NCBI GenBank assembly: GCA_029225565.1 | Contig: JAQXWS010000025.1 | Coordinates: 1 to 40,109 of the forward strand | From: Eubacteriales bacterium | GTDB lineage: Bacteria > Bacillota > Clostridia > Oscillospirales > Acutalibacteraceae | Direction of reading: 5' to 3' | Length of the DNA: 40,109 nucleotides | Part shown: piece after piece, positions 9,633-17,637 of the stretch | Layout of the letters: the number at the start of each line of letters is the position of its first letter | How positions within the stretch are numbered: position 1 is the first letter of the stretch | The notes under the pieces: model-generated | Told to the model about the DNA's origin: nothing | What the model saw: the letters and a program-made list of their open reading frames with translations, nothing else | Database searches by the model: none | Translations under genes and position numbers: made by a program

Positions 9633-11018
9633 TTATACATTTTGCTTTGGCAGCTTTTTCATTGTGGACAGGAACATAACAACGCTGATAACAATGCACA
9701 CAACATCGGCAACAGGCTGTGCCCATACAAGCCCCTCAAGGCCCACAAATTTGTCCATAATGAACAGCATAGGCAGGTAAATCAGTCCTTGTCTGCCGGC
9801 GGCGAGTATAAAAGACTGCACGCCCTTGCCCATTCCTTGGAAAGCAAAGTTAATAATGAACATAATGCCGAGCACTACGCCGGGCGTCATAAGTGCAGTC
9901 AGCATTTTTACACCGTAATCCACAACATCGGCATTGTCGATGAACATACGGATAACCTGCTGTCGGTACAGCAGATAGAACACGGTAACCAACGCACCGA
10001 TAATAACATTGCACATCATACCGAAGCGTATGCCCTTTTTCATTCTGCCGTATTCCTTAGCGCCGTAGCAATACCCAATCAAAGGCTGAATACCCTGCGC
10101 CAAGCCTATTTGCAGCATTACCACCAACAAATTCGCTTTCATAGCAACGCCCATGGCTGCAATAGCGGACTCTCCGTATTTTACAAGGAACATATTGACA
10201 ACAATGTTGGACAGGGACATCAATACATTATTCATAGCCGCAGGAGTGCCGACGCTGATAACACCCTTGGCAATACCGTTTTTTGCAGAAAATCTCTTGG
10301 GTGTAATGGATAAAATCGACTTGCCTCGGAGAAAGTATATTAAGAAATATAACACGCTGACCACATTGCCCAGCACAGTGGCAATGGCGGCACCGGCAAC
10401 GCCCATACCGAAACCAAAGGGCAAACGCAAAGAGAACAGCTTGTCGCCGGAAGACAGTATAAATACAGGGTCCAAAATGATATTGACAACCTGGCCGATA
10501 ACCATACCTATCATCGAGTCCTTTGCGGCGCCCTCACCGCGGATAAGGTTGCACGCCACAATGCTGGTAACAACAAAGGGCGAACCTATCAGTACCCAAA
10601 ACAGATAATCGCCTGCAAAATCAATGGTGGCTTCCGTTGCGCCCGCCACCAACAACATGGGACGACGGAATATCAACATAACCACGGCAATCACAGCGCC
10701 GATACCCAATCCCGAGTAAATACAAAAGGATGAAATTGTCTTGATTTTGTCCCTTTTGCCCTCGCCCAGGGAACGGCTGATAAACGCACATCCGCCAACG
10801 CCAAACAGATTGCCCAACGCCAAGAAAAACAAAAATAACGGCATCGACACGCTGACTGCGGCAACCTGATTTTTGTCACCGGTTTGTCCCACAAAAAAGG
10901 TGTCAGCCAAATTGTAAACAATATTAATCAGCATACCCAGCATACTGGGCACTGCCAAAGCGCCTACAGCCTTCGGTATAGAATAAGTGCTGAAAATTTT
11001 TATATTATCTTTTGCCAT
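9633..11018 (-). CDS. MATE-family multidrug/cation efflux transporter
   Basis: Integral membrane antiporter of 461 residues with about 12 hydrophobic segments, in the MatE family (DinF/MepA-like branch). The N-terminus (VPSMLGMLINIVYNLADTFFVGQTGD) and its second-half counterpart (PAAMNNVLMSLSNIVVNMFLVKYG) are the two internally repeated MatE signatures; QPLIGYCYGAKEYGRMKKG is also typical. It exports organic cations or drugs using Na+ or H+ gradients. It starts one base after the rsmA stop, without a strong ribosome site, so it is probably translationally coupled to rsmA. Substrate unknown. Confidence 0.93.
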   Translation of the reverse strand: MAKDNIKIFSTYSIPKAVGALAVPSMLGMLINIVYNLADTFFVGQTGDKNQVAAVSVSMPLFLFFLALGNLFGVGGCAFISRSLGEGKRDKIKTISSFCIYSGLGIGAVIAVVMLIFRRPMLLVAGATEATIDFAGDYLFWVLIGSPFVVTSIVACNLIRGEGAAKDSMIGMVIGQVVNIILDPVFILSSGDKLFSLRLPFGFGMGVAGAAIATVLGNVVSVLYFLIYFLRGKSILSITPKRFSAKNGIAKGVISVGTPAAMNNVLMSLSNIVVNMFLVKYGESAIAAMGVAMKANLLVVMLQIGLAQGIQPLIGYCYGAKEYGRMKKGIRFGMMCNVIIGALVTVFYLLYRQQVIRMFIDNADVVDYGVKMLTALMTPGVVLGIMFIINFAFQGMGKGVQSFILAAGRQGLIYLPMLFIMDKFVGLEGLVWAQPVADVVCIVISVVMFLSTMKKLPKQNV

Positions 11019-11019
11019 A

Positions 11020-11880
11020 TTAATTCATCAGTAAATCTGCCAGATTTACAAAATCCTCCATAACCAATTTTTCTGCCCTGATTGTGGGCTCCAAGCCTAA
11101 TTGTACCAATGCGCCGGTAATCCTGTCCTTTGGGATACCGAGAGTGGCATTGATGGAATTGACAAGAGTCTTTCGCCTTTGGGCAAAGGCAGCCTTAACT
11201 AACGAAAAGAACTTTCTTTTATCACCGACGGCATAGTGATTGTCTCGGTGCATAGCAATCTTTATGACGGCGCTGTCCACCTTTGGGGAAGGATAAAAGC
11301 TCTCCCTGGGTACCTGCATAATCATCCGGGCATCTCCGTAATAATTTACCATCACTGTAATGGCGCCGCCCTCCCTGCTGCCTACGGGAGCAGTCAGTCG
11401 CTCTGCCGCCTCCTGCTGTACCATAACCTCAATCTCATCAATGGGAAGGTCGGACTCCAGCAGCATAGTGAGAATGGGCGAAGTGATATAATACGGCAGA
11501 TTTGCACACACCTTTACGCTGTCCATATCTGCAAAATATGTATTCATAATCTCTCTTATGTTAAGCTTCATTGCGTCACCCTTTACCAAAGTAAAGTTGT
11601 GACAGTCGGCAAGAGTCTCGTCCAATACAGGATACAAACGCTCATCAAGCTCTATGGACACCACTCTGCCTGCAACAGCGCACAGTTCTTTGGTAAGCAC
11701 ACCGACACCGGGACCTATCTCCAGCACACCGGTATGCTCATCGGCATCCAAAAACTGAGCCATAGCGGGACACACATCCGGGTCCACAAGAAAATTCTGT
11801 CCCAATGACTTGGAAAAATTGAAGCCTCTTGGCTCCAGCAAGCGGCGTATGCAGTTGTAATCCCACAGGTTGTAGTCCAT
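11020..11880 (-). CDS. rsmA: 16S rRNA dimethyladenosine transferase RsmA (KsgA)
   Basis: Dimethylates two adjacent adenosines in helix 45 of 16S rRNA during 30S maturation, using SAM. About 286 residues, usual for the family. Motif I is GVLEIGPGVGVLTKEL, the catalytic motif IV is NLPYYITSP, and the N-terminal KSLGQNFLVDP is diagnostic. ATG 11880 is preferred because AAGGAG lies 8 nt upstream; the ATG two codons earlier overlaps the ribosome-site spacing. The next gene on the same transcript is the MATE exporter. Confidence 0.96.
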   Translation of the reverse strand: MDYNLWDYNCIRRLLEPRGFNFSKSLGQNFLVDPDVCPAMAQFLDADEHTGVLEIGPGVGVLTKELCAVAGRVVSIELDERLYPVLDETLADCHNFTLVKGDAMKLNIREIMNTYFADMDSVKVCANLPYYITSPILTMLLESDLPIDEIEVMVQQEAAERLTAPVGSREGGAITVMVNYYGDARMIMQVPRESFYPSPKVDSAVIKIAMHRDNHYAVGDKRKFFSLVKAAFAQRRKTLVNSINATLGIPKDRITGALVQLGLEPTIRAEKLVMEDFVNLADLLMN

Positions 11881-11908
11881 AACCATATCTCCTTAATTCC
11901 GTTGTGGT

Positions 11909-11937
11909 ATTTTAACACATCACCCGGTATATATCAA
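11909..11937 (-). promoter_or_regulatory. Promoter of rsmA-MATE operon
   Basis: Minus-strand TTGATA (11937-11932) and TAAAAT (11914-11909) with a 17-bp spacer, about 30 nt upstream of the rsmA start. Confidence 0.6.
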
Positions 11938-11983
11938 TATGTAAAATAGCCAACAATTTTAAACAGAATAATCCACATTTTTG

Positions 11984-12011
11984 TTGACATTTGGACATAT
12001 TGTGCTATAAT
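11984..12011 (+). promoter_or_regulatory. Promoter of the MarR-ABC operon
   Basis: Consensus TTGACA (11984-11989) and TATAAT (12006-12011) with 16-bp spacing. Predicted transcription start is near 12018. Confidence 0.85.
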
Positions 12012-12019
12012 ACCATAAA

Positions 12020-12049
12020 CCGACTAATTATTAGCCGACTAAATATTAT
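12020..12049. promoter_or_regulatory. Candidate MarR operator
   Basis: Two adjacent 15-nt near-identical copies (12020-12034 and 12035-12049) beginning CCGACTAA contain the imperfect palindrome TTAGCCGACTAA (12031-12042), resembling TTAG...CTAA MarR sites. The site overlaps the expected transcription start, a position suited to autorepression. Confidence 0.6.
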
Positions 12050-12064
12050 TTTGGGTGAAAGAAT

Positions 12065-12511
12065 ATGAAAGAAAAATGCATTACTCCCCCTCCGATAAAC
12101 GAGGTTGCTCCCCGCGTATCCCACCTGTCCAGGATGCTGCGCCACAGCCTGAACGAAGCCATTAAGGAAGAAGGCTTGTTCTCCGGACAACACCATATCA
12201 TCCTGGTGCTAAAGGAAAATCAGCCTGCAACAATCAGCGAGATAGCCGACATGCTGGGCGTCAGCAACGCCAGTATATCCGTCAGCATAAAAAGAATGGA
12301 AAAGGCAGGCTTTGTGACAAAAAAGCGCAACAAAAAGGATGCTCGCATAATTGAGCTACAGCTTACCGACAAGGGTAATGCCGTGCCCGAGCATATACGC
12401 AGCAAAATGGCTATAGAAAACGAAAAGTTGACCCGAGGAATGACTCAAGAAGAAATACATCTGCTGTCCAACCTGTTGGACAAGGGTATAAAAAACCTGA
12501 AAGGAGAATAA
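12065..12511 (+). CDS. MarR-family transcriptional regulator
   Basis: Winged-helix repressor of 148 residues. Dimerisation helices flank a central HTH (about 55-95: TISEIADMLGVSNASISVSI) and the beta-wing (FVTKKRNKKDARIIELQLT), ending in a long C-terminal helix. MarR proteins usually repress linked efflux genes and release DNA on binding small aromatic or drug ligands. It is the first gene of an operon with two ABC exporter subunits (3-nt gap to the next), and a likely operator overlaps its promoter. Ligand unknown. Confidence 0.92.
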   Translation: MKEKCITPPPINEVAPRVSHLSRMLRHSLNEAIKEEGLFSGQHHIILVLKENQPATISEIADMLGVSNASISVSIKRMEKAGFVTKKRNKKDARIIELQLTDKGNAVPEHIRSKMAIENEKLTRGMTQEEIHLLSNLLDKGIKNLKGE

Positions 12512-12514
12512 CAA

Positions 12515-14254
12515 ATGCTAAAGAAATTTTCCAAGTATATGAACGGACTGTGGCTACTGAGTGCCGTCAGCGTGTGCGGTATGATAGTTGAGGCTATATG
12601 CGAGCTGGCAATGCCGTCCATAGCTAACCAAGTATATGAACGGGTATCCAACAACACAGGCGACCACAACGAGATGAAAATGTACATCATAAAAATCGGA
12701 CTAATGATGCTGGTAATGGCAATTGTGGGTCTTGCCGGCGGATTGGCTACAATGAAATGCTCCTCCGTTGTCAGCCAAAAATTTTCCTACCGTCTGCGTA
12801 AGGATATGTACAGCAAAATCAGTGATTTTTCCTTCAAAAACATTGACCAATTCTCCACATCGTCCCTTACCACAAGAATGACAAACGATGTCACAATGCT
12901 CCAAAACACATTGATGATGTGTCTGAGAATACTGGTCAGGGCTCCTGCGTTGATGCTGGTATCGGCATTTTTTGCTTTTTCTATCAACGCCAAATTGTCC
13001 CTTGTTCTGGTCATATTGTTGCCAATAGTAGCGGTAATTGTGGCTGTAATACTGAAATACGGATTTCCCCTATTCCAAAAAATGCAAAAGAAGATAGACA
13101 ATGTCAATCGCGTAGTACAGGAAAACCTGATTGGCATAAGAGTGGTAAAGGCCTATGTCAGAGAGGATAGAGAAAAGGACAAATTTCATCTTGCCTCCGA
13201 CGAGCTGGCAGCACAAGGCTCAAAGGCTGCCGGACTGATTATAACGGTACTGCCGCTGATGATGCTGATGCTCAACGCCGTCATTATGGGTATATACTAC
13301 AAAGGCTCTGTGGACGCAGCAGCCGGAAAGATGGCAGTGGGTGAAGTCAGTGTACTGGCGGCATATATCGCACAGGTACTGATGAATATACTGATGGTAG
13401 CCATGCTGCTGCTGCAGCTAACCCGTGCCAAAGCCTGCGGTGAGCGTGTAATAGAGGTATTGGATACCGAAATAGATATAACCAATCCCGCAAATCCCTA
13501 TATCCCTGAGGCACCAAAGGGCAAAATTGAATTCAAAAATGTAGATTTCGGTTATCACGATAACGACCTGGTGCTGGAAAACATAAATTGGACGGCTCCT
13601 GCCGGCAGCATTGTGGGAATTATCGGCTCCACAGGCTGTGGCAAATCCAGTATGGTAAACCTGATACCCCGACTGTACGACACAGTAAACGGTCAGGTGC
13701 TGATTGACGATGTTGATGTCAAGGACTACGACCTGACAGCACTTCGCGACCTTGTGGGTGTTGTGCTGCAAAAGAACTTGCTGTTTTCCGGCAGTATAAA
13801 GGACAACATCCGCTGGGGCAAGGAAGACGCCACCGACGAAGAAATAGTTGCTGCCTGCAAGGCTGCGCAGGCCCACGATTTCATTATGGAACAGCCTGAC
13901 GGATACGACACCGACCTGTCCCAAGGCGGACTGAATCTGTCGGGAGGACAAAAGCAGAGGCTGTGTATCGCCCGCGCCATGATAAAGCAGCCGAAAATCC
14001 TGATATTGGACGACTCCACATCGGCCGTTGATACAGCTACCGAAAGCAAAATACGCGAGAGTTTTTACTCCGACCTAAAGGACACAACAGTACTCATAAT
14101 TGCACAGCGTATATCCTCGGTAAAAAACGCGGATATGATTATCGTACTGGATGAGGGCAAGGTTGTCAGCGTAGGCAATCATGAACAGCTGATGCAGGAA
14201 TGTAATATCTACCAAGAAATATACAAGACCCAACAGAAAGGAGTGATGGAATAA
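12515..14254 (+). CDS. Heterodimeric ABC exporter subunit with degenerate ATPase site (BmrC/TM287-like)
   Basis: Type I ABC exporter half-transporter of 579 residues: six membrane helices (about 1-310) and a nucleotide-binding domain. Walker A is GSTGCGKS (371-378) and the signature LSGGQ (475-479). Walker B ends ILILDD, so Asp500 replaces the catalytic Glu, and the switch His is Gln531 (IIAQRI). That is the known pattern of the non-catalytic partner in heterodimers such as BmrCD and TM287/288. The intact partner follows, overlapping by one base. Likely a drug or lipid exporter under the preceding MarR gene; substrate unknown. Confidence 0.93.
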   Translation: MLKKFSKYMNGLWLLSAVSVCGMIVEAICELAMPSIANQVYERVSNNTGDHNEMKMYIIKIGLMMLVMAIVGLAGGLATMKCSSVVSQKFSYRLRKDMYSKISDFSFKNIDQFSTSSLTTRMTNDVTMLQNTLMMCLRILVRAPALMLVSAFFAFSINAKLSLVLVILLPIVAVIVAVILKYGFPLFQKMQKKIDNVNRVVQENLIGIRVVKAYVREDREKDKFHLASDELAAQGSKAAGLIITVLPLMMLMLNAVIMGIYYKGSVDAAAGKMAVGEVSVLAAYIAQVLMNILMVAMLLLQLTRAKACGERVIEVLDTEIDITNPANPYIPEAPKGKIEFKNVDFGYHDNDLVLENINWTAPAGSIVGIIGSTGCGKSSMVNLIPRLYDTVNGQVLIDDVDVKDYDLTALRDLVGVVLQKNLLFSGSIKDNIRWGKEDATDEEIVAACKAAQAHDFIMEQPDGYDTDLSQGGLNLSGGQKQRLCIARAMIKQPKILILDDSTSAVDTATESKIRESFYSDLKDTTVLIIAQRISSVKNADMIIVLDEGKVVSVGNHEQLMQECNIYQEIYKTQQKGVME

Positions 14255-16092
14255 TGCCACCTGCAAGAAATTTTGCAAAGCCGAAAAACACAAAACAGGT
14301 ACTGAGCCGAATACTGAAATATATCGGCAGAAGCAAATCTCTGCTGTTTGTTGTACTTGTGATGCTAATACTCAGTACGCTATGCACCACAGGCGCGTCA
14401 TATTGGCTAAAGCCGATACTCAATGATGTGGAATCCACAATCAAGGCAAACACATTTGCCACAGAGGGCATAAAGCTGCTGCTTAAGAATTTGGCAATTG
14501 TAGGCTCGTTCTATATAGGGGCTGCTCTGTTCTCTTTTCTGCAATCAAAGATTATGGTAAAAATAGCCTATTCCACCACCAACACCATACGCAAAGATTT
14601 GTTTGACCACATGCAGACATTGCCGCTGCGCTATTTTGACTCAAAAACTCACGGCGAGATTATGAGCCGATTTACCAACGATATTGACAATATCCAAATG
14701 ATGCTGGAGCAAACAATAGTACAGCTGGTATCCGCAGTATTCAGCTTTGTGAGCATTGTGGTTATGATGATTATACTCAAGTGGCAATTATTCCTGGTTG
14801 CACTTGTGTTCCTGGTAATTATGATTGCCAACTCAATTAACATCGCAAAGCACACAAAAAAGTACTACAAGGCACAACAGGAAGCGCTGGGCCAAATGAA
14901 CGGCAACATTGAGGAGGCTATCGAGGGTATGAAGGTGGTCAAGGTATTCAATCACGAAGCAAAGACCGCCGAAGAATTTGATAAGCTGAATGACAAATAC
15001 CGCCGTGTGGCAACCAACGCAAACTACTACAGCGGTATAATGGGTCCGTTCTCAACCGGCATCAATAACGCGTCCTACGCAACGGTTACTCTCACCGGTG
15101 GAATACTGGTACTCACAGGTTCCCTGGATATAGGCACATTCTTTACCTTCCTCAGCTACTCAAAGCAGTTTACACAGCCTATCAACCAAATAATGAACCA
15201 AATGAACAATATTCTGTCTGCCCTTGCCGGCGCCGAGCGTGTGTTCGAGGTAATGGATATGAATAGCGAGGTTGACGATGGTACCGTAGTACTGGAGGAA
15301 GCTGCCACCGCCGACGGCAAGTTCTGGTATTGGGTGGACGGTGATAAGCGTATCCCCGTAAAAGGTAATGTAATATTTGAAAATGTAACATTCTCATATG
15401 TTCCCGAAAAGGTGGTACTGAAAAATATCAGCCTATACGCAAAAACCTCGCAAAAAATTGCATTTGTCGGCTCCACAGGTGCCGGAAAAACTACCATCAC
15501 CAACCTGCTCAACAGATTCTACGACATTCAAGAGGGTACAATCACCTACGATGGCATTGATATAAAGCGTATCAAAAAATCCGACCTGCGCCGTTCGCTG
15601 GCAATGGTGCTGCAGGATACTCATTTGTTTACCGGAACGGTGATGGACAACATACGCTACGGCAGACTGGACGCAACAGACGAGGAGTGTATAGCGGCAG
15701 CTAAGCTATCCTCTGCCCATTCATTTATAAAACACTTGCCCGAGGGATACAACACAATGATAACCTCTGACGGCTCCAATCTGTCACAGGGTCAGCGCCA
15801 GCTGTTGGCTATTGCCCGTGCGGCAGTTGCAGACCCGCCGGTTATGATACTGGATGAGGCCACCTCCTCCATCGACACCCGTACCGAATCACATATAGAA
15901 AAGGGTATGGACTCCCTTATGATAGGCAGAACAGTATTTGTAATAGCTCACAGACTGTCCACCGTCCGTAATTCAAACGCTATTATGGTACTGGAAAACG
16001 GCGAAATTATCGAACGCGGTGACCATGATGCGTTGCTTGATATGAAGGGCAGATACTATCAATTATGCACCGGCAAGGCGCAACTGTCGTAA
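14254..16092 (+). CDS. Heterodimeric ABC exporter catalytic subunit (BmrD/TM288-like)
   Basis: Second half-transporter, 612 residues, with six membrane helices (about 1-325) and an NBD. Walker A GSTGAGKT (406-413), Walker B MILDEA with catalytic Glu535, and switch H566 (VIAHRL) are canonical. Its signature is LSQGQ (510-514) rather than LSGGQ, as in other partners of Asp-Walker-B subunits, so the dimer has one consensus and one degenerate site. An insertion before the NBD (about 340-370: KFWYWVDGDKRIP) is absent from its partner. The overlapping start (TAATG) implies translational coupling and equal stoichiometry. Confidence 0.94.
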   Translation: MPPARNFAKPKNTKQVLSRILKYIGRSKSLLFVVLVMLILSTLCTTGASYWLKPILNDVESTIKANTFATEGIKLLLKNLAIVGSFYIGAALFSFLQSKIMVKIAYSTTNTIRKDLFDHMQTLPLRYFDSKTHGEIMSRFTNDIDNIQMMLEQTIVQLVSAVFSFVSIVVMMIILKWQLFLVALVFLVIMIANSINIAKHTKKYYKAQQEALGQMNGNIEEAIEGMKVVKVFNHEAKTAEEFDKLNDKYRRVATNANYYSGIMGPFSTGINNASYATVTLTGGILVLTGSLDIGTFFTFLSYSKQFTQPINQIMNQMNNILSALAGAERVFEVMDMNSEVDDGTVVLEEAATADGKFWYWVDGDKRIPVKGNVIFENVTFSYVPEKVVLKNISLYAKTSQKIAFVGSTGAGKTTITNLLNRFYDIQEGTITYDGIDIKRIKKSDLRRSLAMVLQDTHLFTGTVMDNIRYGRLDATDEECIAAAKLSSAHSFIKHLPEGYNTMITSDGSNLSQGQRQLLAIARAAVADPPVMILDEATSSIDTRTESHIEKGMDSLMIGRTVFVIAHRLSTVRNSNAIMVLENGEIIERGDHDALLDMKGRYYQLCTGKAQLS

Positions 16093-16163
16093 AAAATATG
16101 CACAATATATAACAAAAGATAAAAATACCCATAGTTTTTTGGCATAAAAGTTAGTAATAACCC

Positions 16164-16192
16164 TTTACAAACAAAATCTTTTGTGTTATAAT
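16164..16192 (+). promoter_or_regulatory. Promoter of the surface-protein gene with internal palindrome
   Basis: TTTACA (16164-16169) and TATAAT (16187-16192) have 17-bp spacing. The spacer contains the perfect palindrome ACAAAATCTTTTGT (16171-16184), a possible repressor site. Confidence 0.7.
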
Positions 16193-16236
16193 GACCGTAA
16201 ATTATAGTGGTTAATAATATTTTTGAGGTGCGTATT

Positions 16237-16761
16237 ATGAAAAAGTTTATTTCAGTTATCATGTCTATGATTATCGCCGCTTCCGTTTGCTCAATGGCAG
16301 TTCTGCCTGTAATGGCAAAGACAGTTGCAAGCCCAAGCGACATTGAACAAGAAATCACCATCAAGGTTCAGGTTAACAACTCCAGCACTACAGAAGTTGT
16401 TTATGACAGAGACGGTGACCAAATCACCTTTACCTACACCGGTGACGGCAACATCACAGGATGGGAATTCCCGGGTATGGTACTTGGCGTTGACTACGAG
16501 ATCGTTGCAGAGTCCGACGACCACAAGAGCGTAACTATCGAGCTTCTCAAGGACGAGGAGGGCAACTACATCTACGACGGTGTTGTAACAGCAAGAGCTC
16601 TTGTTGAGGAGGAGGCTGCTACTACCAAGCCAAGCAAGCCGTCAACCGACAACACAGACAAGGACTCAACATCACCAAAAACAGGTGCTGTATCTGCAGC
16701 CGGTATCGCTGTAGCAGGCGCAGGTGTTGCAATCCTTGCAGCTCTTAAGAAGAGAGACTAA
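16237..16761 (+). CDS. Secreted SPKTG-anchored surface protein
   Basis: Exported protein of 174 residues. A signal peptide (about 1-28, MKKFISVIMSMIIAASVCSM with AKT near the cleavage site) precedes a beta-rich mature domain (about 35-122) with no recognised family, a Lys/Ser/Thr/Pro linker, and a sorting signal: SPKTG (146-150), a hydrophobic segment and a KKRD tail. SPKTG is a class B sortase motif known from Clostridioides difficile, and a sortase B gene lies next door, so covalent attachment to peptidoglycan by that enzyme is the likely fate. ATG 16237 follows GAGGTG. A terminator separates it from the sortase gene. Confidence 0.85.
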   Translation: MKKFISVIMSMIIAASVCSMAVLPVMAKTVASPSDIEQEITIKVQVNNSSTTEVVYDRDGDQITFTYTGDGNITGWEFPGMVLGVDYEIVAESDDHKSVTIELLKDEEGNYIYDGVVTARALVEEEAATTKPSKPSTDNTDKDSTSPKTGAVSAAGIAVAGAGVAILAALKKRD

Positions 16762-16786
16762 TAGAAGTATTAACTCGCTTACCAAT

Positions 16787-16820
16787 GACCTGTAACAACG
16801 ACGGTTACAGGTCATATTTA
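16787..16820 (+). terminator. Terminator after the surface-protein gene
   Basis: A 10-bp perfect stem (16787-16796 with 16804-16813) with a 7-nt loop is followed by ATATTTATTTG. It ends close to the sortase start, so it may attenuate rather than fully stop transcription into srtB. Confidence 0.65.
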
Positions 16821-16839
16821 TTTGCAACAAGGTGATACA

Positions 16840-17637
16840 ATGAACAGCAACCAAGACAAACAGAATACCAACGCAAAAAAAGCCGGCCGCACCCTGCTGA
16901 TAATTATTGCAATACTATTGATTATCTGCGGCTCAATCCAGTTTGGATATTACCTGTACAGCAGATACACCGCCGACATTGATAATCCAAATCCCATCGA
17001 GACCACAGTTCCCGACACAGAGGCTGAAGAAAAGCTGGTCAACAACCCCATCGACTTTGATGAGCTGCAAGCTGCTAATGACGAAATCTACGCTTGGATT
17101 AGAGTCCCGGGGACAAAAATTGACCATCCCATTGTCCAGAGCAAAACCGATGACCGATTCTATCTTAATCACAGTGCTTATACAAAGGAATATTTGGTAT
17201 CCGGCGCTATTTTTACCCAGAGTATGAACAGCACCGGCTTTGACGACAGAGTGACTGTGATTTACGGCCACAACACCGCCAACGAAAAGATGTTTAACAC
17301 TCTGCACAAGTTTGAGAACACAGAGTTTTTTAACAAGCACAAAAAATTCTATATCTACACCCCTGATTCCCGTCTGACATACACCATCGTGTCCGCATTC
17401 AAATATGACAACCGACACATAATGAACAGCTTTGACTTTCAGGATAACCGGGTGTTTGCCGACTTTGTAGAAATGGTAAAGAATCCAACATCTTCTAACA
17501 AAAATGTAAGAAAAGATATTGACAAAACCGTCACAAATTACGATAATATTGTGGTACTGTCAACCTGCATATACAGGCAGGCCAGCAGTAGATTACTGGT
17601 ATGCGGAGTACTGACAAATAATGAAAAAACCAATTGA
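16840..17637 (+). CDS. srtB: Class B sortase
   Basis: Membrane-anchored transpeptidase of 265 residues that cleaves between Thr and Gly of a sorting motif and links the protein to peptidoglycan. One N-terminal membrane segment (about 17-41) and a SrtB-type catalytic domain (about 70-262) are visible. The triad is present: H144 in IYGHNTA, C243 in LSTCIY, R251 in SSRLLVCG. ATG 16840 has AAGGTG 6 nt upstream and is preferred over the ATG at 16822. The gene follows an SPKTG-bearing surface protein and overlaps the LCP gene by 17 nt, so it sits in a wall-assembly cluster. Confidence 0.94.
   Translation: MNSNQDKQNTNAKKAGRTLLIIIAILLIICGSIQFGYYLYSRYTADIDNPNPIETTVPDTEAEEKLVNNPIDFDELQAANDEIYAWIRVPGTKIDHPIVQSKTDDRFYLNHSAYTKEYLVSGAIFTQSMNSTGFDDRVTVIYGHNTANEKMFNTLHKFENTEFFNKHKKFYIYTPDSRLTYTIVSAFKYDNRHIMNSFDFQDNRVFADFVEMVKNPTSSNKNVRKDIDKTVTNYDNIVVLSTCIYRQASSRLLVCGVLTNNEKTN

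Noticed and set aside
9609-10313. Long plus-strand open frame opposite the MATE gene
   Set aside because: It lies entirely antisense to a clear MATE gene, is rich in His/Asn typical of reverse-frame translation, and overlaps that gene's terminator.
11236-11808. Plus-strand open frame opposite rsmA
   Set aside because: Antisense shadow of a certain rsmA; no ribosome site and no recognisable motifs.
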